Source of the DNA: Neisseria lisongii
GTDB taxonomy: Bacteria; Pseudomonadota; Gammaproteobacteria; Burkholderiales; Neisseriaceae
NCBI RefSeq assembly: GCF_028463985.1
Contig: NZ_CP116766.1
Span: 1,054,001 to 1,118,000 of the forward strand
Reading direction: 5' to 3'
DNA: 64,000 nucleotides
The notes beneath the pieces are model-generated. The model ran no database searches and was not told the DNA's origin. It was given only the letters and a program-made list of their open reading frames with translations. Below, one piece after another: positions 44,386 through 52,909 of the stretch. Position 1 is the first letter of the stretch. Each line of letters begins with the position of its first letter. The translations under genes were made by a program, and so were the position numbers.

Positions 44386-45426
44386 TCACTCAAACGCCAA
44401 CACCACTTTCATGGCATTATGTTCGGCGGCGTGTTTGAAAACATCGTAAGCCTGTTCCAATTCGCTGAATTTGAAATGATGGGTCATCATTTTGGTGTAA
44501 TCAACGCTGCTGGTGGCAATCGCCCGCATCAGCATTTCGGTGGTATTGCTGTTGACCAGACCGGTGGTAATTTTCAGATTTTTAATCCATAATTTTTCCA
44601 GATTAAAATCTACTTTTGTACCGTGAACGCCGACCACCGCAATATTACCGCCCGCTTTAACCACATCTTGGCAAACATCCCAAGTCGCAGGTACGCCGAC
44701 TGCTTCGATGGCGACATCTACGCCGTCTTTACCGGCAATTTCAAATACTTTTTCAGCCACATTGTCCGAAATCGGATTTACCGTATGGGTTGCACCCAGT
44801 TCTTTAGCCAGTTTCAAACGGTTTTCGTCCATATCGCATACGATAATAGCGGACGGGCTGTATAACTGCGCCGCCAGCAGCACCGACATACCCACAGGAC
44901 CGGCACCGGCGATGAATACGGTATCGCCCGGGCGGACATCGCCGTATTGTACACCGATTTCGTGGGCGGTCGGCAAAGCGTCAGACAGCAGCAGCGCCAC
45001 TTCTTCGTTCACATTTTCCGGCAACACAATCAGGCTGTTGTCGGCATAAGGCGTGCGGACATATTCCGCCTGCGTACCGTCAATCATATAGCCCAAAATC
45101 CAGCCGCCGTTGCGACAGTGGGAATACATCTGCTCTTTACAGTAATCGCACGAACAGCATTTGGACACGCAGGAAACAATAACTTTGTCGCCTTTTTTGA
45201 TGTTTTTCACGGCACTGCCGACTTCTTCGACAATCCCGATGCCCTCATGCCCTAAAATCCGCCCAGCCGCCACTTCGGGATTTTTGCCTTTCCAAATGCC
45301 CAAGTCCGTACCGCAAATGGTGGTTTTAATCATGCGGACAACCGCATCGCCAGGCTCGATAATCTGCGCTTTGGGTTTTTCTTCAAAACGGATATCGTTA
45401 GCGCCGTAATAAACCATTGCTTTCAT
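44386..45426 (-). CDS. zinc-dependent alcohol dehydrogenase (MDR family)
   Basis: A 346-residue medium-chain dehydrogenase/reductase. Catalytic zinc ligands are Cys38 in TICGTDLG, the histidine of GHEGIGIVEEVG and a later Asp/Cys position. The structural zinc loop is CCSCDYCKEQMYSHC. The NAD-binding motif is VFIAGAGPVGMSVLLAA. It resembles Neisseria AdhA/AdhB-type and Clostridium-like secondary ADHs; the substrate is uncertain. GAGGAGAG precedes the ATG. Just upstream lies a Correia-like element (45460-45564), which may hold or alter its promoter. Confidence 0.88.
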   Translation of the reverse strand: MKAMVYYGANDIRFEEKPKAQIIEPGDAVVRMIKTTICGTDLGIWKGKNPEVAAGRILGHEGIGIVEEVGSAVKNIKKGDKVIVSCVSKCCSCDYCKEQMYSHCRNGGWILGYMIDGTQAEYVRTPYADNSLIVLPENVNEEVALLLSDALPTAHEIGVQYGDVRPGDTVFIAGAGPVGMSVLLAAQLYSPSAIIVCDMDENRLKLAKELGATHTVNPISDNVAEKVFEIAGKDGVDVAIEAVGVPATWDVCQDVVKAGGNIAVVGVHGTKVDFNLEKLWIKNLKITTGLVNSNTTEMLMRAIATSSVDYTKMMTHHFKFSELEQAYDVFKHAAEHNAMKVVLAFE

Positions 45427-45459
45427 AATGCTCTCCTCAGCAGGGTGGTGAAAGTAGAT

Positions 45460-45564
45460 ACAGTAAATTAAATTTAAACCGGTACAGCGTTATCTCGCCT
45501 TGCTGTATTGCTCATACCGTCTGAGGCTTTATTGCCTCGTCCTGATTTAAATTTAATTCACTGT
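45460..45564. mobile_element. Correia-like miniature element, 105 bases
   Basis: Terminal repeats ACAGTAAATTAAATTTAAA and ACAGTGAATTAAATTTAAA (19 bases, one mismatch). The interior CCGGTAC...TCGCCTTG...CCTCGTCCTGA resembles Correia interiors in pathogenic Neisseria. The length equals the short Correia class. Confidence 0.75.
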
Positions 45565-45620
45565 GTAATCCATTATTCTCCTATCTTGCCCGATTGTCAA
45601 AATTAATTATAATATCAATA

Positions 45621-45635
45621 TGTTATATAGTAACA
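45621..45635. promoter_or_regulatory. candidate NO/redox regulator site
   Basis: TGTTATATAGTAACA is a perfect TGTTA-N5-TAACA palindrome about 200 bases before a hemerythrin gene. Neisseria DnrN homologues are under NsrR, which binds related dyads; the identity of the regulator here is inferred. Confidence 0.4.
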
Positions 45636-45831
45636 TTCCACTCAATATGCCTTGCAGCCCTACCATCAGGCCGTCTGAAAACAGGGCTTGTAAATTTCAA
45701 CAAAGCCAAAACCGCAAACAATCCGCCCTTCCCGTTTTGCTTGTTTTTCAGACTGTACAAAATCTCAAAACAGGCGTATTCTTGCTGTTTATAACATTCA
45801 TAAAATATCAATCTTTTAAAAGGAACACGCC

Positions 45832-46305
45832 ATGACTGATTTAAGCACTTGGGAACATGCTTCGTTTGACGCTACCATCGACCATATTCTGCAACGTTAT
45901 CATCAGGTTCACCGCAATCAGTTTGAAGAATTGGTGCCGCTGGCGGAAAAAGTTGCCACCGTTCATGCCGGTAGTTTCCCTGCCGAAGTGGCCGGTTTGC
46001 TTGCCGAAATGCAGGCGGAACTGCTGTCGCATATGATGAAGGAAGAACGGATGCTGTTTCCAATGGTCAAACAGGGCATCGGCAAAGGTGCGGCCATGCC
46101 GATCAGCGTGATGATGCACGAACACGACGACCACCAGCAGGCCATCGACCGCCTGAAAGCCTTGACCGACAACTTCCAAGCCCCCGAAAACGCCTGCCGA
46201 AGCTGGCAACGCCTGTATCAGCTGGCGGAAGAAATGGTTAATGATTTGAGCGACCACATCCGTTTGGAAAACGATATTCTGTTCCAACGGGTGTTGGCTT
46301 CTTGA
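45832..46305 (+). CDS. hemerythrin-domain protein, DnrN/YtfE-like iron-sulfur repair
   Basis: A 157-residue four-helix hemerythrin. Di-iron ligands fit SFDATIDHILQRYHQVHR (His residues), ELLSHMMKEERMLFP (His-x3-Glu), MMHEHDDHQQ and LSDHIRLENDILFQR. The N-terminal ScdA/DUF542 domain of full YtfE is absent or very short (STWEHASF), as in some Neisseria DnrN relatives. These proteins rebuild iron-sulfur clusters damaged by nitric oxide or peroxide. AAAAGGAACACGCC precedes the ATG. It ends at an inverted DUS terminator. Confidence 0.85.
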   Translation: MTDLSTWEHASFDATIDHILQRYHQVHRNQFEELVPLAEKVATVHAGSFPAEVAGLLAEMQAELLSHMMKEERMLFPMVKQGIGKGAAMPISVMMHEHDDHQQAIDRLKALTDNFQAPENACRSWQRLYQLAEEMVNDLSDHIRLENDILFQRVLAS

Positions 46306-46324
46306 TTGGTTCAACAAAATAAGC

Positions 46325-46357
46325 ATGCCGTCTGAAAATCAGGTTTTCAGACGGCAT
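46325..46357. terminator. inverted DUS pair terminator (AT type)
   Basis: ATGCCGTCTGAAAA and its inverse 20 bases after the hemerythrin gene. Confidence 0.85.
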
Positions 46358-46371
46358 CATTGATCATAATA

Positions 46372-46405
46372 GAAAACAGGCTGCCTTCCCGAGCAGCCCG
46401 TTTTC
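46372..46405 (-). terminator. intrinsic terminator of cysTWA
   Basis: GAAAAC and GGCTGC arms pair across a TCGGGAA loop; it lies 20 bases past the cysA stop on the minus strand. Confidence 0.6.
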
Positions 46406-46425
46406 TTCTCTCCTCATTATTAATC

Positions 46426-47499
46426 TTAAATGGCGTAATCAATCAACTCGTTTTGCGAAAAAATATAAATCTGTTTCGGCACTAAAGCCAGCGTGCTGCC
46501 GACGGTTAAATTCAATTTGGCGGCATCACTGCTTGCCAAGCTGATATGCACCTCTTGTTTGCCGTGTTGCAGCACCAAATGGGTCAGTGCGCCGACGGCA
46601 TGGATTTTCTGCACGGGTGCGTCAATCATTGCCGTCTGCCCTGCTTCGGCAAGTTGCCATTCGTGCGGGCGGATGTAGCCGGTGGCGGTTTGCTCCTGCC
46701 ATTTGTATTGCGTATCGAGCGGCCAGCGGTATCCGCCGTAATGCCATTCACCTTTTTCGATGCGGCCTTCAAAAGCGTCGGTTTCGCCCAAAAATTCGGT
46801 AACGAATGCGTTTTCGGGGCGGCGGTAAATGGTTTCTGCGGTGCCGGTCTGTTCGATTTTGCCGTGGTTCATCACCACGATTTCATCGGATACTTCCAAG
46901 GCCTCTTCTTGATCGTGGGTAACGAGAATGCTGGTTACGCCGAGGTTGTGGTGGATGTCCCGCAGCCATGTGCGCAACTCTTTGCGGACTTTGGCATCCA
47001 ATGCGCCGAACGGTTCGTCCAAAAGCAGTAGTTTGGGTTCGACAGCCAAGGCTCTTGCCAAGGCGATGCGTTGGCGCTGGCCGCCGGAAAGTTGGTGCGG
47101 ATAGGCGTTGGCAAGATGGGAAAGCTGCACCAATTTGAGCAATTCTTCCACTTTGGCACGGATTTTTTCCTTAGACGGCCGCTCGGCTTTGGGCAATACG
47201 GTCAGACCGAAGGCGATGTTGTCAAACACGTTCATATGGCGGAACAGGGCGTAATGCTGGAACACAAAACCGACTTTTCGTTCTCGGACATGTTTATGGG
47301 TAACGTCTTGTCCGTCAAACAGAATCTGCCCTTCGTCGGCATTTTCCAAACCGACGATAATCCGCAGCAGCGTGGTTTTGCCGCAGCCGGACGGGCCGAG
47401 CAGGGAAACCAGTTTTCCGCTGGGAACGTTTAACTGAATGTTTTTCAAGGCATGAAAACTGCCGAAATGTTTGTTGAGGTTTTTAATGGTAATGCTCAT
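46426..47499 (-). CDS. cysA: sulfate/thiosulfate ABC importer ATPase CysA
   Basis: A 357-residue ABC ATPase energising sulfate import. Walker A is LLGPSGCGKTTLLR, the signature is LSGGQRQRIALARALA, Walker B is LLLLDEPFGALDAKVRK, followed by the switch histidine in LVTHDQEEALE. A C-terminal regulatory (TOBE-like) region starts near residue 240. The ATG at 47499 overlaps the cysW stop by four bases; an apparent 97-residue extension is just the cysW frame. It is the last gene of cysT-cysW-cysA on the minus strand. The binding protein (Sbp/CysP) is not in the window. Confidence 0.95.
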   Translation of the reverse strand: MSITIKNLNKHFGSFHALKNIQLNVPSGKLVSLLGPSGCGKTTLLRIIVGLENADEGQILFDGQDVTHKHVRERKVGFVFQHYALFRHMNVFDNIAFGLTVLPKAERPSKEKIRAKVEELLKLVQLSHLANAYPHQLSGGQRQRIALARALAVEPKLLLLDEPFGALDAKVRKELRTWLRDIHHNLGVTSILVTHDQEEALEVSDEIVVMNHGKIEQTGTAETIYRRPENAFVTEFLGETDAFEGRIEKGEWHYGGYRWPLDTQYKWQEQTATGYIRPHEWQLAEAGQTAMIDAPVQKIHAVGALTHLVLQHGKQEVHISLASSDAAKLNLTVGSTLALVPKQIYIFSQNELIDYAI

Positions 47500-48356
47500 G
47501 ATGCGTTCCTTTCGGCCGCCGCCAGTTTTTTCTCTTGGATTGCGGTAATCAGGTTTTGTACGGCGAGGGTAGCCAGCGCCAACAGTGCCAACACGCCGGA
47601 CAAGGCAAATGCGCCGGTAAAGTTGTATTCGTTGTAGAAAATCTCGACCAACAGCGGAATGGTATTGGTTTCGCCCCGAATATGGCCGGACACTACACTC
47701 ACGGCACCAAATTCGCCCATTGCCCGTGCATTGGTCAGAATCACGCCGTAGAGCAGCGCCCATTTGATGTTGGGCAAAGTAACCCGCCAAAACATCTGCC
47801 AGCCGCTTGCGCCCAAAATCAGCGCCGCCTGCTCTTCACTGTCGCCCTGCGCCTGCATCAACGGAATCAGCTCGCGCGCCACAAACGGAAAGGTAACAAA
47901 CAGCGTCGCCAACACAATCCCCGGAATGGCAAAAATAATCTGCACGCCCTGCGCTTCCAGCCAGCCGCCCAAGGCGGTATGTGCGCCGAACAGCAAGACA
48001 AACATCAGCCCTGCCACCACCGGCGATACGGAAAACGGCAAGTCCAGCAAAGTGGTGAGCAGCTGTTTGCCCCGAAAATCAAAACGGGTCAAGAGCCATG
48101 CCATCGCCACACCGAGTGCGGCATTAATCGGCACAACGATTGCCGCCGTCAGCAACGTCAGCTTGATGGCCGACCATGCTTCGTTGTCGCTCAAGGCTTG
48201 GATGTATAAATCCCAGCCGCCTTTGAGTGCTTCGTAAAAAACCGCCACCAGCGGCACCACCAGCATCAGCAGCAAAAAGGCCAAGGCCAGCGCAATCAGC
48301 GAAAACCGCAGCCAGCCCGGTTCGCTCAGATTGGGGTTTGGAGTATGCTTTTTCAT
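47496..48356 (-). CDS. cysW: sulfate ABC permease CysW
   Basis: A 286-residue inner-membrane permease with six helices and the coupling-loop EAA motif EEQAALILGASGWQMFWRVTLPNIK. The N-terminus (MKKHTPNPNLSEPGWLRFSLIALALAFLLLML) is usual for CysW. The ATG at 48356 lies downstream of a DUS pair; the frame upstream of it translates the DUS and is rejected. It sits 84 bases after cysT and is translationally coupled to cysA. Confidence 0.95.
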   Translation of the reverse strand: MKKHTPNPNLSEPGWLRFSLIALALAFLLLMLVVPLVAVFYEALKGGWDLYIQALSDNEAWSAIKLTLLTAAIVVPINAALGVAMAWLLTRFDFRGKQLLTTLLDLPFSVSPVVAGLMFVLLFGAHTALGGWLEAQGVQIIFAIPGIVLATLFVTFPFVARELIPLMQAQGDSEEQAALILGASGWQMFWRVTLPNIKWALLYGVILTNARAMGEFGAVSVVSGHIRGETNTIPLLVEIFYNEYNFTGAFALSGVLALLALATLAVQNLITAIQEKKLAAAERNAS

Positions 48357-48380
48357 CACGATTCGGTTTCTTTCATTCAG

Positions 48381-48440
48381 AGGCCGTCTGAAAACGGGCT
48401 TTGCCGCTTCCGACCGCCAAACTTGCATTTTCAGACGGCA
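48381..48440. terminator. inverted DUS pair between cysT and cysW
   Basis: AGGCCGTCTGAAAAC facing TTTTCAGACGGCAT, inside the cysT-cysW spacer. It could attenuate transcription of cysW and cysA relative to cysT. Confidence 0.55.
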
Positions 48441-49277
48441 TCAGGCTTTTGCGCCCGCCCGCTTGCTCAACTGCCATTGAACAATGTTCATCAGCAGCAA
48501 AATCGCAAACGAAATCATCAGCATAAACAGAGCCACCGCCGATGCGCCCTGCACATCAAACTGTTCCAGTTTGCCGGTAATAATCAATGGTAGGATTTCC
48601 GACACCATCGGAATATTGCCGGCGATGAAAATCACCGAACCGTATTCGCCGGTGGCTCGGGCAAACATCATACCTGCGCCGGTCAGCAAAGCCGGCGTGA
48701 TTTCGGGAAGCAGCACGCGGCGGAAGGTCGTCAGGCGGTTTGCACCGAGCGTGGCGGCGGCTTCTTCGTATTCACTGGAAAGCTCTTCCAATACCGGCTG
48801 CACTGCCCGCACGATAAACGGCAAGCTCACCACCACCAAGGCAATCCAAATCCCAATCGGAGTAAAGGCGATTTTGATGTCGAACGGGGCAAACAGGCTG
48901 CCGATCCAGCCGTTGGGCGCATAAAGCGTGGTCAGGGCAATGCCGGTAACGGCGGTCGGCAACGCAAACGGCAAATCGACCAAAGCATTGACCAGACTTT
49001 TGCCGGGGAAATCGTAACGCACCAACACCCACGCCACCAATGTGCCGAACACGATATTGGTCAGCATGGCGTAAAACGACATTTTCAAACTCAGCCACAC
49101 CGCCGCCAAAACGTTCGGCTCGCCAATCGTCTGCCAAAACGCCGTCCAGCCGATTTCGCCGGCCTTCGCTGCCATCATCGCAAACGGCAACACCACCAAA
49201 AGCGAAAGGCACAATACGGTAATGCCCAAACTGATATTGAAGCCGGGCAAAACGCTGGGGGTTTTGAGTAATCGCAT
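48441..49277 (-). CDS. cysT: sulfate ABC permease CysT (CysU)
   Basis: A 278-residue permease partner of CysW, with six helices and the EAA loop SEYEEAAATLGANRLTTFRRVLLPEI. The signature LVDLPFALPTAVTGIALTTLYAPNGWIG is characteristic of CysT. The ATG at 49277 has AAGGA five bases upstream; the open frame to 49316 lacks a site. First gene of the operon; the upstream DUS at 49317 and the LysR gene beyond read the same way. Confidence 0.95.
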   Translation of the reverse strand: MRLLKTPSVLPGFNISLGITVLCLSLLVVLPFAMMAAKAGEIGWTAFWQTIGEPNVLAAVWLSLKMSFYAMLTNIVFGTLVAWVLVRYDFPGKSLVNALVDLPFALPTAVTGIALTTLYAPNGWIGSLFAPFDIKIAFTPIGIWIALVVVSLPFIVRAVQPVLEELSSEYEEAAATLGANRLTTFRRVLLPEITPALLTGAGMMFARATGEYGSVIFIAGNIPMVSEILPLIITGKLEQFDVQGASAVALFMLMISFAILLLMNIVQWQLSKRAGAKA

Positions 49278-49416
49278 AATCCTTACCGCAGAATAATATG
49301 GCCGCCACTTTAACAAGGCCGTCTGAAAAACAGAAAGAATGATTTGTTTGGTGGAAAGATGATTTTGTTATAAGTCAGCAAATGATTGAAATAAATTTGT
49401 TTTTTGATAAAACAAA

Positions 49417-49446
49417 GCCGTCTGAAAACCAAGTTTTCAGACGGCC
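49417..49446. terminator. inverted DUS pair terminator
   Basis: GCCGTCTGAAAAC and its inverse with a four-base loop, between the lysR stop and cysT. Confidence 0.85.
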
Positions 49447-49481
49447 TCAATCTTTATCGGTTATTGAGAATACTCGATTCC

Positions 49482-50366
49482 CTACCCGATCTGCCAAATC
49501 GTTTCCACGCACTGTTTCAAAAGCTGCAAACCGGGGTGGTCTTCGCATTCGTGGGCATAAATAAAATGCAGCGGCATGGTTTGGCGGTATTTTTCAATCA
49601 CCGCAATCGGCCGCCCTTCGCCAATCGCCGTTTCCGCCTTATTGCTCGGCACCATCGCCACGCCGATACCGTTGGCGACCAAATCAATGATGGTTTGCGG
49701 ATAATCGCACCAAATCTGCCGTTTCGGCGACAAGCGGTTGGCACGCCAGAATTTTTGCAGATGCTTGTTGCTGCCGGACACGCCCGACATTTCAATCCAG
49801 ATATAGTTTTCCAGCGTCAACGGCAAATTCTGCTGGATGGTGTCGTATTCCTGCTGCGGGCAAATCAGCGAGTAGGCAATATCCTGCAAAAATAAGGCGT
49901 GAATGCCCCGCTGTTCGGGATAGCCGAGAAAAAAGCCACCGTGCAGGGTTTTATGCTGAATCCTGCTCAAAATTTCGCCGCTCATGCCGTATTGGATATG
50001 CAGTTGCGTTTTCGGCGCAGTGCGGTCGATCATGGCGGTTACGGCGGCGAGTTTGTCGGAATCCACCGGATGAATCAGCCCCAGCTTGATTTCTTCGGCA
50101 TAGTTTTCCGCCAGTGTTTTGGCAAAATGTTCCAATTTATGTTTGTGCCGCAAAAAGACTTCCACTTCGGGCAACAGCGTTTCCCCCGCACGGGTCAGCA
50201 CCATGCCGCTGCTGGTGCGGGTAAACAGGGCAACGCCCAATTCGCCCTCCAAGGCTTTGATCTGCGCCGACACTGCCGGCTGCGACAGGCACAGACGCTC
50301 AGAAGCCTGCGTTAAATTGCCCTGATGGGCAACGGCAACAAACGATTTTAACTGGTTGGTATCCAT
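49482..50366 (-). CDS. LysR-family transcriptional regulator
   Basis: A 294-residue regulator. The N-terminal winged HTH is DTNQLKSFVAVAHQGNLTQASERLCLSQPAVSAQIKALEGELG, followed by the periplasmic-binding-like effector domain (about 90-290). It is divergent from the yjcH-actP acetate uptake genes, with a 234-base spacer, and upstream of cysTWA on the same strand. Which of these it controls is unknown. A GAGGA site precedes the ATG. Confidence 0.9.
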   Translation of the reverse strand: MDTNQLKSFVAVAHQGNLTQASERLCLSQPAVSAQIKALEGELGVALFTRTSSGMVLTRAGETLLPEVEVFLRHKHKLEHFAKTLAENYAEEIKLGLIHPVDSDKLAAVTAMIDRTAPKTQLHIQYGMSGEILSRIQHKTLHGGFFLGYPEQRGIHALFLQDIAYSLICPQQEYDTIQQNLPLTLENYIWIEMSGVSGSNKHLQKFWRANRLSPKRQIWCDYPQTIIDLVANGIGVAMVPSNKAETAIGEGRPIAVIEKYRQTMPLHFIYAHECEDHPGLQLLKQCVETIWQIG

Positions 50367-50600
50367 ATTTTCCTCTTTTTCTCTGTTGTTTTTTTCGTGT
50401 CATAAACCTTTTTTAACATATTTTTCCCAAACCACCAAGAAAAATATCCCCGCCAAATCAAAAAGTTTGTCTGCCTCCATCAGCAAAACTGATGGCTTTC
50501 ATCTGAAAATAAGATTGGCATTCGTTTTCAGACGGCTTTTAAATAGTACCAAGTCGGCATAAAAGCTGCCTATTGTTTCCAATACAAAAAGGAGAAAGAT

Positions 50601-50924
50601 ATGGATCAACAAACTCTGCGCAATATTCTGCACCATCGGGAATTTCAAAAAATGGCACGCCAAAAAGCCCTGCTGGGCTGGGGTTTTTCGGCGGTAATTT
50701 TTTTCATGTATGTTGTTTACATCTGGATTATCGGTAGCTCGCCCGAACTTTTGAAAATTCCGGTTTCGCCGGAGGGCATTACCACTTGGGGCATTTACGC
50801 CGGTATTTTTGTGATTGTTTTTTCATTTATCACCACCGGTATTTACGTCAAAATCGCCAACGGCAAATTCGACAAAATGACGCAGGACGTTGTTCAAGCT
50901 GTACAGGAGAATCATCATGAATAA
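50601..50924 (+). CDS. yjcH: DUF485 membrane protein YjcH
   Basis: A 107-residue protein with two membrane helices (WGFSAVIFFMYVVYIWIIG and GIYAGIFVIVFSFITTGIYV). DUF485 genes almost always precede actP, as here. The next gene starts eight bases before its stop, so the pair is cotranslated. A strong AAGGAG precedes the ATG. Its exact contribution to acetate transport is not established. Confidence 0.92.
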   Translation: MDQQTLRNILHHREFQKMARQKALLGWGFSAVIFFMYVVYIWIIGSSPELLKIPVSPEGITTWGIYAGIFVIVFSFITTGIYVKIANGKFDKMTQDVVQAVQENHHE

Positions 50925-52599
50925 AACCAAATGGTTTGCCGCACTCTCACTCTTCGCTGCCCACGGCTGGGCATATGCTGACGCCATCAGCGGCGAAGTA
51001 ACCAAACAGCCGCTGAATATCCCCGCCATTGTGATGTTTTTCCTGTTTGTCGGCTTTACGCTGGGCATCACCGTGTGGGCATCCAAGAAAAACAAATCCA
51101 CCAAAGACTACTACACCGCCGGCGGCGGCATTTCCGGTTTCCAAAACGGTTTGGCGATTGCGGGCGACTATATGTCTGCCGCCTCGTTCCTCGGCATTTC
51201 GGCAATGGTGTTTTCCAACGGCTACGACGGTTTGATTTATTCCACCGGCTTTTTGGTCGGCTGGCCGATTGTGCTGTTTCTGATTGCCGAGCGGCTGCGC
51301 AACTTGGGTAAATTTACCTTTTCCGATGTTGCCGCCTACCGCCTGCAGCAAACACCCGTGCGCCTGTTTGCCGCTTCCGGCTCGATTTTGGTGGTGATTT
51401 TCTACCTGATTGCGCAAATGGTGGGCGCAGGCAAACTGATTCAGCTTTTGTTCGGCATGGATTATATCTACGCCGTGGTGTTGGTCGGCTTCTTGATGGT
51501 GTGCTACGTTTTGTTCGGCGGTATGCTCGCTACCACTTGGGTACAGATTATCAAAGCAGTGATGCTGCTTTCCGGTGCCAGCTTTATGGCGTTCGTGATT
51601 CTGAAAAACGCCGGTTTTAGTCCTGAAACCATGTTCCGGCAAGCAGTGGACATTCACGAAAAAGGCGTGGACATTCTCGGACCCGGCTCATTGGTACAAA
51701 ATCCGATTGATGCCCTCTCGCTGGGCTTGGCACTGATGTTCGGTACCGCCGGTTTGCCGCATATCCTGATGCGTTTCTTTACCGTACCCGATGCCAAAGA
51801 AGCCCGCAAATCGGTATTTGTTGCCACCGGCTTTATCGGTTACTTCTACCTGCTGACTTTTGTGATCGGTTTCGGTGCGATTATCTTCGTTACCAAAGAC
51901 AATCCGCACTTCTTCACACAAATGGTCAAAGAAGGCAAAACCGTGTTTGAAATGATCGGCGGCACCAATATGGCGGCAATCCACCTGTCTGAAGCCCTCG
52001 GCGGCAACCTGTTCTTAGGCTTTATTTCCGCCGTTGCCTTTGCCACCATCTTGGCGGTGGTTGCCGGACTGGCATTGTCAGGCGCATCAGCAGTGAGCCA
52101 CGATATTTACTCTTCGGTTATCCGCAAAGGCAAAGCCACGCAACACGAAGAAATGCGGGTTTCCAAAGCCACTACCTTGGCATTGGGCGTATTGGCGGTA
52201 TTGTTCGGCGTGATGTTTGAAAAACAAAACGTTGCCTTTATGGTCGGCTTGGCATTTTCCATCGCCGCTTCCGCCAACTTCCCGATTCTGATGCTGTCGA
52301 TGTTCTGGAAAGGTCTGACCACACGAGGTGCCGTTGTCGGCGGCTTTACCGGCCTGATTTTGGCTGTCGGCCTGATTGTACTGGGTCCGACCGTTTGGGT
52401 GAAAGTATTGGGTCACGAACACGCCATCTTCCCATACGCCAACCCTGCGATTTTCAGTATTCCTGCAGCGTTTATCATCAGCTGGTTGGTATCGGTGCTG
52501 GACAAATCCGCCCGAGGCAAAGAGGACAAAGCCGGTTTTGAAAGCCAATATGTCCGCTCTATGACCGGTATCGGTGCTTCCCAAGCCTCCGATCATTAA
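50917..52599 (+). CDS. actP: cation/acetate symporter ActP
   Basis: A 560-residue sodium:solute symporter (SSS) family protein. An N-terminal signal-like segment (FAALSLFAAHGWAYA) is typical of ActP. The core shows GGGISGFQNGLAIAGDYMSAASFLGI, ATTWVQIIKAVMLL, GLPHILMRFFTVPDAKEAR and about 13 helices. It imports acetate and other short monocarboxylates. The ATG at 50917 has AGGAG upstream inside yjcH. A strong intrinsic terminator follows. AcnB directly downstream fits acetate oxidation through the TCA cycle. Confidence 0.95.
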   Translation: MNKTKWFAALSLFAAHGWAYADAISGEVTKQPLNIPAIVMFFLFVGFTLGITVWASKKNKSTKDYYTAGGGISGFQNGLAIAGDYMSAASFLGISAMVFSNGYDGLIYSTGFLVGWPIVLFLIAERLRNLGKFTFSDVAAYRLQQTPVRLFAASGSILVVIFYLIAQMVGAGKLIQLLFGMDYIYAVVLVGFLMVCYVLFGGMLATTWVQIIKAVMLLSGASFMAFVILKNAGFSPETMFRQAVDIHEKGVDILGPGSLVQNPIDALSLGLALMFGTAGLPHILMRFFTVPDAKEARKSVFVATGFIGYFYLLTFVIGFGAIIFVTKDNPHFFTQMVKEGKTVFEMIGGTNMAAIHLSEALGGNLFLGFISAVAFATILAVVAGLALSGASAVSHDIYSSVIRKGKATQHEEMRVSKATTLALGVLAVLFGVMFEKQNVAFMVGLAFSIAASANFPILMLSMFWKGLTTRGAVVGGFTGLILAVGLIVLGPTVWVKVLGHEHAIFPYANPAIFSIPAAFIISWLVSVLDKSARGKEDKAGFESQYVRSMTGIGASQASDH

Positions 52600-52624
52600 C
52601 CGCCACAGGCTGATTATCACAACC

Positions 52625-52660
52625 ATCGGGCAACGGTATTCTACCGTTGCCCGATTTTTT
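52625..52660 (+). terminator. intrinsic terminator of actP
   Basis: ATCGGGCAACGGTA / TACCGTTGCCCGAT perfect stem followed by six T. Confidence 0.92.
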
Positions 52661-52697
52661 CAATATCATTGAAACGCTGATAACCCATACCATGCAA

Positions 52698-52734
52698 GCC
52701 GTCTGAAAACCGGCAATACAGATTTTCAGACGGC
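52698..52734. terminator. inverted DUS pair
   Basis: GCCGTCTGAAAAC facing TTTTCAGACGGC behind the intrinsic terminator. Confidence 0.7.
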
Positions 52735-52909
52735 CTGTAGCAGCGATAAAAATCCACATAGAAAAAATATTTACTACACCCGACAACAAGACAGTTTTCA
52801 TTTCTTCCGTTTTAGTCTATGATAAAGGCGAGGATTGTTCACAATCTATAAATGCAAACTATTTGCATTTCCTCAGAAGAAAAACATGACCGATAAAAGG
52901 AACAAAGAG

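Larger units (their letters stand above)
45427..45831. other. adh-hemerythrin divergent spacer
   Basis: 405 bases: the Correia-like element next to adh, an inverted repeat TGTTA-N5-TAACA at 45621-45635, a single DUS near 45668, and AT-rich DNA before the hemerythrin gene. A small open frame over the DUS is not credible. Confidence 0.6.
52600..52909. other. actP-acnB spacer
   Basis: 310 bases: an intrinsic terminator, an inverted DUS pair, and an acnB promoter candidate with TATGAT at 52818-52823 and TTTTCA 17 bases before it. Confidence 0.5.

Noticed and set aside
47500..47790. 97-residue extension of CysA
   Set aside because: It overlaps the cysW coding region in another frame; the ATG at 47499 coupled to the cysW stop gives the normal protein.
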